The notes under the pieces: model-generated | Databases searched by the model: none | Seen by the model: the letters and a program-made list of their open reading frames with translations, nothing else | What the model was told of the DNA's origin: nothing | Shown here: positions 1 to 13,010 of the stretch, piece after piece | How positions within the stretch are numbered: position 1 is the stretch's first letter | How the letters are laid out: every line of letters begins with the position of its first letter | DNA from: Symsagittifera roscoffensis | Taxonomy: Eukaryota > Xenacoelomorpha > Acoela > Convolutidae | Length of the DNA stretch: 64,000 nt | NCBI RefSeq assembly: GCF_963678635.1 | Contig: NW_026971373.1 | Coordinates: 62,001 to 126,000, forward strand | Direction of reading: 5' to 3' | Position numbers and translations under genes: made by a program

Positions 1-280
1 GCGGTTTATCTAAAAAACGGTTTATCACGGTTTTTGAGCGTTTTTTTGGATAAACCGCTCAAAAACCGCTAAAATCTTGCGCGGTTTTTGAGAGGTTTTT
101 TTAGATAAACTACTCAAAACCGTTCAAATCTTGCTTGGTTTTTGGGCGGTTTTTTTAAGATAAACCGTTCAAAAACCGCTCAAACCGCTCATTTAGAGGC
201 AAGATTTTGAGCGTAATTGTCTAAAAAACCGCTCAAACCGCTCAAATCTTGAGCGGTTTTTTGAGCGTTTTTTTTTTTTA
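1..280. repeat. Foldback minisatellite, aaaaccgctc core
   Basis: Short near-repeats of gcggtttttgagcg and its reverse complement cgctcaaaaaccgc alternate through the first 280 bases, separated by a recurring atcttgc motif. Because both orientations occur, the stretch can fold into long hairpins. The same core and the same atcttgc spacer reappear inside every 4.1-kb unit further right. No coding content is apparent. Confidence 0.85.
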
Positions 281-297
281 GAAAACTTGCTCATAAA

Positions 298-495
298 TAT
301 TTACAAAGATACGTACATACATCTATACACACATACGTACATACATACATACATACATACATACATACATACATACATACATACATACATACAAACATAC
401 ATACATAGATACAAACATACTTACATTTAAACATGCATACATACATATATACATGCATACATTCATACATACATACATACATACACACATACTTA
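298..495. repeat. ATAC/CATA tetranucleotide microsatellite
   Basis: An almost pure run of acatacatac repeats with a few interruptions. The Cys/Tyr/Val/Met-rich frame readable across it on the minus strand is a by-product of the 4-bp repeat and is not a gene. Confidence 0.95.
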
Positions 496-737
496 CAAAA
501 TTTCCAGTGATTATTTTGCACGAGCATTTGAAAAAAGTCGCTCACCTTGTTTTTGGTCAAGACACCGAAAAAAATCTTGCTTGAGTTGAGAACGGTTAAG
601 CACTTCTTGAAATTGTAGATACCCGGGTTGACCAAAAATGCTTATCCTACAGTTTCCATTTATGAAATAATGCTTATCCTACAACTTCCTACAGTTTCAT
701 AGACTGAGAAAATAGTAAAAAAAAAAAACTCTAGGCT

Positions 738-946
738 AGGCATTTTTTCATATATGGAAATTGTAGGATAAACATTTTTTCATATATGGAAATTGTAGGA
801 TAAACATTTTTTCATATACGGAAATTGTAGGATAAACATTTTTTCATTATTGGAAAATTTATGAGAAACATTTTATCAAATATGGAAATTGTAATACAAG
901 CATTTTTTCATTATGGAAATTGTACGATAAGCATTTTTTCATATGG
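738..946. repeat. 32-bp minisatellite, about six copies
   Basis: The core ggaaattgtaggataa followed by a T-run and catata recurs with ggaaa at about 756, 788, 820, 852, 884 and 915, a period of 31-32 bp. The last three copies are diverged. A related word (ggaaattgtaaggtaag) lies beside the ggtcaacccgggt motif in the 4.1-kb units, and a cccgggttgacc motif lies at about 624 here in the opposite orientation. This suggests that the first kilobase and the 4.1-kb units share an ancestral repeat. Confidence 0.85.
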
Positions 947-1740
947 GAGCAACAATTTTCTAAGCCTGCTCCTAGTTGAACCACAACCATAAAGGAGGAG
1001 TTGTCTCAAACGCCAAAAATCCTGTTTTCCTGATGGAAACATTCTCCAAATATACATACTCCAGTTGTGATCAACAAGTTCAAGCAAGTTCTGTCATCAG
1101 CATAAATTGATTTCCTATAAAAAAAAATTACACGTGCGAGAAAACAGAAAGTATTCAACACATACGTAATCAAAGTTCATTGATATGATTTCTGATCAAA
1201 ATTCAGAACTACTTCACGAATGCAAAAATATCAACTTTTAAGGCCACCATCGCAATCATATATGAGATAACTGGGTCAGAAGTCAGCCAAGCGACGGCGC
1301 TCAAAAGCAGAATACTGCACTGATTTATAATGACAAATAAGGCAGTAATGTGCTTCTCGGAGCCATCGATTGGCTGACTTCCGACCCAGTCATCTCGTAT
1401 ATGAGTCCAATGGTGGCCTTAAAAGTTGAAATTTCTGCATAGGTTTGATTGTACAATTGAGCTGTTATTATTGGAAAGCAAAAAAGAAGCCGGTGTATTA
1501 GTTATACTATTATCGGGCTAATTGAAAAAAAAGAGTTATCAAATCATTCCCAACTTGGTTTCAAGTCTCAAAAATGACATTAGACCACATGACTTATTTC
1601 TGACGTCGACTTCTAAGATTCACTATGTTGAGTTTTTGTTTTTCAAACGACATCAACAGTTTTGTGTTCCCAAAGAAATTTTGGTAGTTTACTACAAGAA
1701 AACTACCAACTTGTGATAACATTTTTCGGAAAAAAAATCA
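947..1740. other. Unique AT-rich spacer
   Basis: Apart from the inverted repeat at 1220-1440 I see no gene here. The 64-codon frame at 1522-1716 has no recognisable motif and sits at the edge of the satellite. Confidence 0.5.
1220..1440. repeat. 221-bp foldback (inverted repeat, possible MITE)
   Basis: The left arm 1220-1290 and right arm 1370-1440 are 71-bp inverted repeats with only a handful of mismatches; both contain aaggccaccat, ctgggtc and gaagtcagccaa on the appropriate strand. Weaker complementarity continues inward (cga.ggc...ctgc), so the stem may reach almost 100 bp around a loop of about 25 bp. The size and architecture fit a palindromic MITE or a hairpin-forming element. No target-site duplication was identified. 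Confidence 0.85.
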
Positions 1741-4700
1741 CCACAGTGCAAATTCGCTTCTGCAACGATCACTAACCCACTAGAAATAATGAATGCAACA
1801 ACAATGACAACATTAAGATGACTTTACTAGCCAAACATTGCCTTGAAAAACTAAAAAATTTGTACCACAAAAAATCGCATCAAGGATGAACACAACAAAG
1901 ACATATTTCAGAAACATTATCCAAAATCAAAAACTTAGTTTTCACGTGAACCTTCAGCATTACCACCACAAACTAATAATCCAAAAAAACGTCGCTGTGT
2001 ATTTCAAAGATATCAAAACTGAAGGAACATTCAGTAGCCAAGACCAGAAGCTAGTGGAAATTACCAATTTGTGACAACTTTATTGAGACACAAACACTCC
2101 AGCGCAAATTCGCTAGTGCAACGACCACTACACCAGTAAATTGAATTATTGAACAAAAATGAGCACATCAAAACGATAATGTCAGCCAAACACTGTGATC
2201 AAAAATGGAATAACTTGTAACAAGAAAAACCGCATCACTGATAGACACATAAAAAATAGTGATTCCACAGAAAAAAAAACCGAAATGAAAAATTAAGCAC
2301 TCCCAGGTACCATTATCAAGCAAACAAAGCATTATCAACCCCAAAAAGGCAGCCCTGTCTTTCAAATTTTCGAAAACAAGGAATTTCTGGTAGTCAGGAC
2401 CAAAAAGAAAGAAAAACAGCCAGTACTGTGACGACAACTTTTTTCGAACAAAATCAGCACAGCGCAAACTCGCTTCTGCAACAATCGCTAACCCAGTAGA
2501 ACTGATGAATGGAACAACAGTGAACACATCATGATGACTTAACTAGCCACACAATGTCCTGAAAAATGAAAAAGAAATTGTCACAAAAAAGATCGCATCA
2601 AGGATAAACTCAAAGAATGACATGTTTCAGAAACATAAAGACCAAAATCAAAAACCTAGTACTCCCATGAACCTTCAGCATACACACAACGCATTAACAA
2701 CCCAAACCAAAAAAGCGTCGCTGTGTATTTCAAAGATGTCAAAACTGAAGAAACATTCAGTGGCCAAGACCAGAAGCTCGTGGAAACCACCAATTTGTGA
2801 CGACAACTTTTTTCGGACAAAAAATCACCACAGCGCAAATTCGCTTCTGCAGCAATCGCTAACCCAGTAGAATTGATGAATGGAACAACCTTGAACACAT
2901 CAAGATTTCTGAACTAGCCACACACTCTCCTAAAAGTATTCGTTATTCGTACCACAAAAAATCTCATCAAGGATGAACACAAAAAAAAAGACATATTTCT
3001 GAAAAATTATCTAAAATCAAAAACGTAGTACTCCCATGAACCTTCAGCATTACCACAACAAATTAACAATCCAAAAAAACGTCGCTGTGTATTTCAAAGA
3101 TATCAAAACTGAAGAAACATTCAGTAGCCAAGACCAGAAGCTAGTGGAAACTACCAATTTGTGACAACTTTATTGAGACAAAAACACTCCAGCGCAAATT
3201 CGCTAGTGCAACGACCACTACACCAGTAGAAATGAAAAAATGAATAAAAATGAGCGCATCAAAACGATAATATAAGCCAGATCAAAACCGAAATGAAAAA
3301 TTCGGCAATCCCTTGTACCATTAACAAGTAAACAATGCATTATCAAACCAAAAAAGGCAGCTCTGTCTTTCAAACTTATGAAAACTCAAGGAATGTCTGG
3401 TACTCAAGACCAAAAAGAAAGAAAGACTGCCAGTACAGTGACGAAAAACTTTTTCGGACAAAAATCACCACAGTGCTATTTCGCTTCTGCAACAATCGCT
3501 AACCCAGTAGAACTGATGAATGGAACAACAATGAACACATCAAGATGACTAAACTAGCCACACAATGTCCTGAAAAAATGAAAAAAAGAATTTTTACCAC
3601 AAAAGATTGCATCAAGGATAAACTCAAAGAATGACATGTTTCAGAACCATAAAGACCAAAATCAAAAGTTAGTACCCCCATGAACTTTCAGCGTACCCAC
3701 AACGCATTAACAACCCAAAAAAGCGTCGCTGTGTATTTCAAAGATGTCAAAACTGAAGAAACATTCAGTAGCCAGGACCAGAAGCTCGTGGAAACTAGCA
3801 ATTTGTGACAACTTTATTCAAACAAAAATACTCCAGGGCAAATTCGCTAGTGCAACGACCACTACCCCAGTAGAATTGAATAAAAATGATCACAGCAAAT
3901 TGATAATATCAGCTAGACACTGTGATCTAACATGGAAAACTTGTAACGAGAAAAACCGAATCAGTGATCGGCACATAAAAAGACATGATTCCACAGAAAA
4001 AAACTGAAATCAAAAACTAAGCAGTCACAGGTACTATTAACAAGTACGCAATGCATTATCATTTCCAAAAGGCAGCTCTGTTTTTCAAATTTGTGAAGAC
4101 TCAAGGAATGTCTGGTAGTCAAGACCGAAAAAAAAGAAAGACTGCCAGTGCAGTGACGACAATTTTTTTCTGACGAAAAATCACAGCGCAAATTCGCTTC
4201 TGCAGCAATCGCTAACCCAGTAAAACTGATGAATGGAACAACAATGAACACATCAAGATGACTTAACTAGCCACACAATGTCTTGAAAAAAAAAGAGAAA
4301 GAATTTGTACCACAAAAGATCGCATCAAGGATAAACTCAAAGAATGACATATTTCAGAAGCATAAAGACCAAAATCAAAAAAACTTAGTTCTCCCATGAA
4401 CCTTCAGCATACCCACAACGCATTAACAACCCAAAAAAGCGTCGCTGTGTATTTCAAAGATGTCGAAACTGAAGAAACATTCAGTAGCCAAGACCAGAAC
4501 CTCGTGGAAACTACCAATTTGTGACAACTTCATTCAGACAAAAACACTCCAGCGCAAACTTGCTAGTGCAATGACCACTACCCCAGTAGAACTGAAAAAA
4601 AAAAAATTAGCACAGCAAAATGATAATATCAGCCAGACACTGATCAAAATGAAAAGACTTGTAACGAGAAAAACCGAATCAATGATAGGCACATAAGAAG

Positions 4701-6166
4701 ACATGATTCCACAGAAAAAAACTAAAATCAAAACTAAGCACTCAGAGGTACCATTAACAAGTAAAAATGAGTTATCATTCCAAAAAAGGAAGCTCTGTCT
4801 TTCAAAATTATGGAAACTCTAGGAATGTCTTAGTCAGGACCAAAAAGAAAGAAAAACTGCCAGTACTCTGACGACAACTTTTTTCGGACAAAAAGTCACT
4901 ACAGCGCAAAATCGCTTCTGCAACAATCGCGTACCCAGTAGAACTGATGAATTGATTAACAATGAACACATCAAGATGACTTAACTAGCCGCACAAATTC
5001 GTGTAAAATGAAAAGTTTTGTACCACAAAAGATCGCATCAAGGATAAACACATAAAATGACATATTTCAGAAACTTAAAGACCAACATCAAAAACTTAGT
5101 ACACCCATGAACCGTCAGCATTTCCACAACGAATAGGCAACTCAAAAAAGTTTCACTGTGTAATTCATTTCAGCATTACCACAACGCATTAACAACCCAG
5201 AAAAAACGTCGCTGTGTATTTCAAATATGTCAAAACTGAACAAACATTCAGTTGCCAAGACCAGAAGCTAGTGGAAACTACCAATTTGTGACAACTTTAT
5301 TGAGACAAAAACACTCCAGCGCAAAGTCGCTAGTGCAACAACCACTACCCTAGTTTATATGAAAATGAATCAGAATGAGCACATCAAAACGATAATATCA
5401 GCGAGACACTGTGATCAAAAATGGAAAAACTTGTAACGAGAAAAACCGCATCACTCATAGGCACACAAAAAAAACATTATTCCACAGAAAAGAACGGATA
5501 TCAAAAATTAGGCACTCCCGGGTAACATCACCAAGTGAGAAAAGTATTAAAACCCCAAAAAGGCAGCCCTGTCTTTCAAATTTATGAAAACAAGGAATGT
5601 CTGGTAGTCAGGACCAAAAAGATAGAAAAACTGCCAGAACTGCGACGACAACTTTTTTCGAACAAAATCAGCACAGCGCAAATTCGCTTCTGCAACGATC
5701 GCTAAACCGATGAATAGAACAACAACGGACACATCATGATGACTTAAATAGCCACACAACGTCCTGAAAAATGAAAAAAATTTGTACCACAAAAAATCGC
5801 AACAAGGATAAACACAAAAAATGACATATTTCAGAAAAACAAAGACCAAAATCAAAAACTTAGAACTCCCATGAGCTGTCAGCATAACCACAGCGCATTA
5901 AAAACCCAAAAAAACGTCGCTGTGTATTTCAAAGATGTCAAAACTGAAGAAAGATTCAGTAGCCAAGACCACAAGCTAGTGGAAACTACGAATTTGTTAC
6001 GACAACTTTTTTCGGACAAAAAATCACCACAGCACAAATCCGCTTCTGCGACGATCGCTAACTCAGTAGAATGGATGGATGGAACATCAATGAATACATC
6101 AATATTTCTTGACTAGCCACACACTGTCCTGAAAAATGAAAAAAAAATGTACCACAAAAAATTGCA

Positions 6167-9100
6167 TCAAGGATGAACACAACAAAAGACATATTTTAGA
6201 AACATAAATACCAAAATCAAAACCCAGAACTCCCATGAACCGTCATCAGATCCACAGCGCAATAACGTCCCAAAAAGCGTCGCTGTGTATTTCAAAGATG
6301 TGAAAATTGAAGAAACATTCCGTAGCCAATACCAGAAGCTAGTGGAAATTACCATTTTGTGATAACATTATTGAGACAAAAACACTCCAGCGCAAATTCA
6401 CTAGAGCAACGAACACTACCCTAGTAGAATTGAATAAATTAAAAAAAACAAGCACATCAAAATGATAATATCAGCCAGACACTGTGATCAAAAATGGAGA
6501 AACTTGGAACAAGAAAAACCGCATGACTGATAGACACATAAAAAGACATGGTTCCACAGAAAGAAACTGAAATCAAAAATTGGGAAACTCCCAGATAACA
6601 TCAGCAATTGAAAATTGAATTATGAACGCCAAAAAGGCAGCTCTGTCTTTTCAAATTTATGAAAACTCTTGGAATGTCTGGTAGTCAGGACCAAAAAGAA
6701 AGAAAAACTGCCAGTACTGTGACGACAATTTTTTTTCGGACAAAAGGTCACCACAGCGCAAATTTGCTTCTTCAACGATCGCTAATCCAGTAGAACTTTT
6801 GAATGGAACAACAATGATCACATCAAGAAGAATTAACTAGCCGCACAATGTCCTGTAAAATGAAAAAAAATTGTACCACAAAAGATCGCATCAAGGATAA
6901 ACACAAAAATGACATATTTCAGAAACACAAAGACCAAAATCAAAAACTTAGTACACCCATGAACCGTCAGCATTTCCACAACGGATAGGCAACTCAAAAA
7001 AGTGTCGCTGTGCAATTCATTTCAAAGATGTCAAAACTGAAGGAACATTCAGTAGCCAAGACCAGAAGCCAGAGGAAACTACCAATCTGTGACAACTTTT
7101 TTTTGGACAATAAATCACCACAGCGCAAATCCACTTCTGCAACGATCGCCAACCCTGTAGAATATATGAATGGAACATTAATGACCACATCAAGATGACT
7201 TAACTAGCCACACACTGTCCTGAAAAATGAAAAAATTTGCACCACAAAAAAATCGCATCAAGGATGAACACAAAAAAATACGTATTTCAGAAACTAAAGA
7301 CCAAAATCAAAAACGTAGTATTCAAATGAAACTTCAGCATTGCCACAACGCATCAACAACCCAAAAAACGTCGCTGTGTAATTCAAAGATGTCAAAACTG
7401 AAGAAACATTCAGTAGCCGGGACCAGAAGCTCGTGGAAACTACCAATTTGTGACAACTTTATTCAAACAAAAACATTCCAGCGCAAACTCGCTAGTGCAA
7501 CGACCCTTACTCCAGTAGAATTGAATAAAAATGAGCACAGCAAATTGATAAAATAAGCCAGACACTGTGATCAAACATGGAAAACTTGTAACGAGAAAAA
7601 CCCATTCAGTGATCGGCACATAAAAAGACATGATTCCACAGAAAAAAAAAATCAAAAACTAAGCACTCACAGGTACTATTAACAAGTACGCAATGTTTTA
7701 TAATTTCCAATAGGCAGCTCTGGTTTTCAAATTTGTGAAGATTCAAGGAATGTCTGGTAGTCGAGACCGAAAAGAAAGAAATACTGCCAGTACACTGACG
7801 ACAATTTTTTTCTGACAAAAAATCACAGCCCAAATTCGCTTCTGCAACAATCGCTAACCCAGTAGAACTGATGAATGGAACAACATTGAACACATCAAGA
7901 CGACTAAACTAGCCACACAAGGTCCTGAGAAATGAAAAAAATTGTACCACAAACGATCGCATAAAGGATAAACACAAAAAAATGACATATTTCAGAAACA
8001 CAAAGACCAAAATCAAAAACTTAGAACTCCCATGAGCTGTCAGCATACCCACAGCGCATTAACAACGCAAAAATAACGTCGCTGTGTATTTCAAAGATGT
8101 CAAAACTGAAGAAAGATTCAGTAGCCAAGACCACAAGCTAGTGGAAACTACGAATTTGTTACGACAAATTTTTTCGGACAAAAAATCACCACAGTGCAAA
8201 TCCGCTTCTGCAAAGATTGCAAACCCAGTAGAATTTATGAATGGAACATGAATGAACACATCAAGCTTTCTTAACTAGCCACACACTGTCCTGAAAAATG
8301 AAAAAAAAAATTGTACCACAAAAAACCGCATCAAGGATGAACACAACAAAAGACATATTTTAGAAACATAAATACCAAAATCAAAACCCAGAACTCCCAT
8401 GAACCGTCATCAGATCCACAGCGCAATAACGTCCCAAAAAGCGTCGCTGTGTATTTCAAAGATGTGAAAATTGAAGAAACATTCCGTAGCCAATACCAGA
8501 AGCTAGTGGAAATTACCATTTTGTGATAACATTATTGAGACAAAAACACTCCAGCGCAAATTCACTAGAGCAACGAACACTACCCTAGTAGAATTGAATA
8601 AATTAAAAAAAACAAGCACATCAAAATGATAATATCAGCCAGACACTGTGATCAAAAATGGAGAAACTTGGAACAAGAAAAACCGCATGACTGATAGACA
8701 CATAAAAAGACATGGTTCCACAGAAAGAAACTGAAATCAAAAATTGGGAAACTCCCAGATAACATCAGCAATTGAAAATTGAATTATGAACGCCAAAAGG
8801 GCAGCTCTGTCTTTTCAAATTTATGAAAACTCTTGGAATGTCTGGTAGTCAGGACCAAAAAGAAAGAAAAACTGCCAATACTGTGACGACAATTTTTTTT
8901 CGGACAAAAGGTCACCACAGCGCAAATTTGCTTCTTCAACGATCGCTAATCCAGTAGAACTTTTGAATGGAACAACAATGATCACATCAAGAAGAATTAA
9001 CTAGCCGCACAATGTCCTGTAAAATGAAAAAAAATTGTACCACAAAAGATCGCATCAAGGATAAACACAAAAATGACATATTTCAGAAACACAAAGACCA

Positions 9101-10494
9101 AAATCAAAAACTTAGTACACCCATGAACCGTCAGCATTTCCACAACGGATAGGCAACTCAAAAAAGTGTCGCTGTGCAATTCATTTCAAAGATGTCAAAA
9201 CTGAAGGAACATTCAGTAGCCAAGACCAGAAGCCAGAGGAAACTACCAATCTGTGACAACTTTTTTTTGGACAATAAATCACCACAGCGCAAATCCACTT
9301 CTGTAACGATCGCCAACCCTGTAGAATATATGAATGGAACATTAATGACCACATCAAGGTGACTTAACTAGCCACACACTGTCCTGAAAAATGAAAAAAT
9401 TTGCACCACAAAAAAATCGCATCAAGGATGAACACAAAAAAATACGTATTTCAGAAACTAAAGACCAAAATCAAAAACGTAGTATTCAAATGAAACTTCA
9501 GCATTACCACAACGCATTAACAACCCAAAAAACGTCGCTGTGTAATTCAAAGATGTCAAAACTGAAGAAACATTCAGTAGCCGGGACCAGAAGCTCGTGG
9601 AAACTACCAATTTGTGACAACTTTATTCAAACAAAAACATTCCAGCGCAAACTCGCTAGTGCAACGACCCTTACTCCAGTAGAATTGAATAAAAATGAGC
9701 ACAGCAAATTGATAAAATAAGCCAGACACTGTGATCAAACATGGAAAACTTGTAACGAGAAAAACCCAATCAGTGATCGGCACATAAAAAGACATGATTC
9801 CACAGAAAAAAAAAATCAAAAACTAAGCACTCACAGGTACTATTAACAAGTACGCAATGTTTTATAATTTCCAATAGGCAGCTCTGGTTTTCAAATTTGT
9901 GAAGATTCAAGGAATGTCTGGTAGTCGAGACCGAAAAGAAAGAAATACTGCCAGTACACTGACGACAATTTTTTTCTGACAAAAAATCACAGCCCAAATT
10001 CGCTTCTGCAACAATCGCTAACCCAGTAGAACTGATGAATGGAACAACATTGAACACATCAAGACGACTAAACTAGCCACACAAGGTCCTGAGAAATGAA
10101 AAAAATTGTACCACAAACGATCGCATAAAGGATAAACACAAAAAAATGACATATTTCAGAAACACAAAGACCAAAATCAAAAACCTAGAACTCCCATGAG
10201 CTGTCAGCATACCCACAGCGCATTAACAACTCAAAAATAACGTCGCTGTGTATTTCAAAGATGTCAAAACTGAAGAAAGATTCAGTAGCCAAGACCACAA
10301 GCTAGTGGAAACTACGAATTTGTTACGACAAATTTTTTCGGACAAAAAATCACCACAGCGCAAATCCGCTTCTGCAAAGATTGCAAACCCAGTAGAATTT
10401 ATGAATGGAACATGAATGAACACATCAAGCTTTCTTAACTAGCCACACACTGTCCTGAAAAATGAAAAAAAAAATTGTACCACAAAAAACCGCA
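6167..10494. repeat. 2164-bp tandem duplication within the satellite
   Basis: The block 6167-8330 is repeated at 8331-10494 with only scattered single-base differences, for example accgtcatcagatccacagc at about 6240 and about 8404. The 2164-bp offset holds across the whole block and equals three A/B dimers, so this is a recent higher-order duplication superimposed on the older dimeric array. Confidence 0.9.
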
Positions 10495-11519
10495 TCAAGG
10501 ATGAACACAACAAAAGACATATTTCAGAAACATAAATATCAAAAACCAAAATCAAAACCCAGAACTCCCATGAACCGTCAGCAGATCCACAGCGCATTAA
10601 CAACCCAAAAAAGCGTCGCTTTGTATTTCAAAGATGTGAAAACTGAAGAAACATTCAGTAGCCAAGACCAGAAGCTAATGGAAACTACCAATTTGTGACA
10701 ACAACTTTTTTCGGACAAAAACTCACCACAGCACAAATCCGCTTTTGCAACGATCGCTAACCCAGTAGAATTAATGAATGGAACAAAATTGAACACATCA
10801 AGATTTCCTAACTTGCCACACACTATCCTGAAAAACGAAAAAAACTTGTACCACAAAAAATTGCATCAAGGATGAATGCAATTCAAACAAAAATGCAATC
10901 CACAAAAAAAGACATATTTCAGAAACATCGAAACCAAAATCAAAACTCAGAACTTCCATGAACTTTCAGCATATTCTCAACGCACTAATAACCCAAAAAA
11001 GCGTCGCTGTGTATTTCAAAGATGTGAAAACTGAAGAAACATTCAGTAGCCAATACCAGAAGCTAGTGGAAACTACCAAATTGTAACGACATTTTTTTCG
11101 GACAAAAACTCACCACAGCGCAAATCCTCTTCTGCAACGATCGCTAGCCCAGTGAGATTGATGAATGGAACATAAATGAACACATCAAGACTTCTTAACT
11201 TGCCACACACTGTCATGAAATCTGAAAAAATGTACCTCAAAAGATCGCATCAAGGATAAACACAAAAAATGACATGTTTGAGAAACATAAAGACCAAAAT
11301 CAAAAACGTACTATAAGTATTAACCGTCAGCATAACCACAATGCATTAAAAACTGAAAAAAATGTCGATGTGTATTTCATAAATGTCAAAAATGAAGAAA
11401 CATTCATTAGCCAATACCAGAAGCTAGTGGAAACTACCAACTTGTAACGAGAATTTTTTCGGACAAAAACTCACCACAGCGCAAATCCCCTTCTGCAACG
11501 ATCGCTAACCTAGTGGTAT

Positions 11520-12971
11520 TGATGAATGGAACAACAATGAACATATCAAAACTTCTTAACTAGCCACACACTGTCCTAAAAAATGAAAAAAACTTGTACC
11601 ACAAAAAATCGCATTAGGATGAACACAAAAAAGACATATTTCATAAACATCAAATCCAAAATCGAAATTCAGAATTTTCATGAACTGTCGGCATATTCAA
11701 AACGCATTAACAACCCAAAAAAGCCTCGCTGTGTATTTGAAAGATGTGAAAGCTGAAGAAACATTCAGTAGCCAAGACCAGAAGCAGGTGGAAACTAGCA
11801 ATTTGTGATAACTTTATTGAGACAAAAACATTCCAGCGCAAATTCACTAAGGCAACGACCACTAACCCATTAGAGTTGAATAAACGAATAAAAATGAGCA
11901 CATCAAAATGATAATATCAGCCAGACACTGTGATCAAAAATGGAAAAAACTTGTAACGAGAAAAACCGCGTCACCGATCGACACATAAAAAGACATGGTT
12001 CCACTGAAAAATACTGAAAACAAAAATTAAGCACTCCCAGGTAACATCAACAAACAAAAAACAAAAAATGCCTTTTCAACACCAAAAGGGAGCTCTGTTT
12101 TTCAAATTTATGAAAACTCAAGGGATGTCTGGTTGTCAGGACCAAAAAGAAAGAAAAACTGCCAGTACTGTGACCACAATTTTTTCGGACAAAAAATCAC
12201 CACAGCGCAAACTCGCTTCTGCAACGATCGCTGACCCAGCAGAACTGATGAATGGAACAACAATGAACATATCAAAACTTCTTAACTAGCCACACACTGT
12301 CCTAAAAAATGAAAAAAAATTTTACCACAAAAAATCGCATTAGGATGAACACAAAAAAGACATATTTCATAAACATCAAACCCAAAATCGAAATTCAGAA
12401 TTTTCATGAACTGTCGGCATATTCACAACGCATTAAAAACCCAAAAAAGCCTCGCTGTGTATTTGAAAGATGTGAAAGCTGAAGAAACATTCAGTAGCCA
12501 AGACCAGAAGCAGGTGGAAACTAGCAATTTGTGATAACTTTATTGAGACAAAAACATTCCAGCGCAAATTCACTAAGGCAACGACCACTAACCCATTAGA
12601 GTTGAATAAACGAATAAAAATGAGCACATCAAAATGATAATATCAGCCAGACACTGTGATCAAAAATGGAAAAAACTTGTAACGAGAAAAACTGCGTCAC
12701 CGATCGACACATAAAAAGACATGGTTCCATTGAAAAATACTGAAAACAAAAATTAAGCACTCCCAGGTAACATCAACAAACAAAAAACAAAAAATGCCTT
12801 ATCAACACCAAAAGGGAGCTCTGTTTTTCAAATTTATGAAAACTCAAGGGATGTCTGGTTGTCAGGACCAAAAAGAAAGAAAAACTGCCAGTATTGTGAC
12901 CACAATTTTTTCGGACAAAAAATCACCACAGCGCAAACTCGCTTCTGCAACGATCGCTGACCCAGCAGAAC
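11520..12971. repeat. 726-bp tandem duplication within the satellite
   Basis: The block 11520-12245 is repeated at 12246-12971 with very few differences. The 726-bp offset is one A/B dimer. This second, shorter local amplification shows that the array homogenises over different block lengths in different places. Confidence 0.85.
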
Positions 12972-13010
12972 TGATGAATGGAACAACAATGAACAGATAA
13001 AGATGACTTA

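Larger units (their letters stand above)
1741..13010. repeat. Satellite array, alternating A/B monomers (dimer about 720 bp)
   Basis: Two related monomers of about 360 bp alternate. Type A contains gtcgctgtgtatttcaaag, agaccagaagctagtgg, cagcgcaaat and aactagccacac. Type B contains ggcagctctgtctttcaaa, tcaggaccaaaaagaaag and cagccagacactgtgatca. The two align with each other (the ctgtstttcaaa...agccaagaccaga blocks correspond), so B is a diverged A. The plus strand is strongly A- and C-rich. The many frames of 60-120 codons on both strands follow monomer boundaries and recur with the repeat, so they are chance frames and not genes. Confidence 0.9.

Noticed and set aside
291-635. 114-aa Cys/Tyr/Val/Met-rich frame
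   Set aside because: Translation of the ATAC microsatellite.
1-960. CRISPR-like array
   Set aside because: The repeats are contiguous or overlap, have no unique spacers of constant length, and the DNA is eukaryotic in character.
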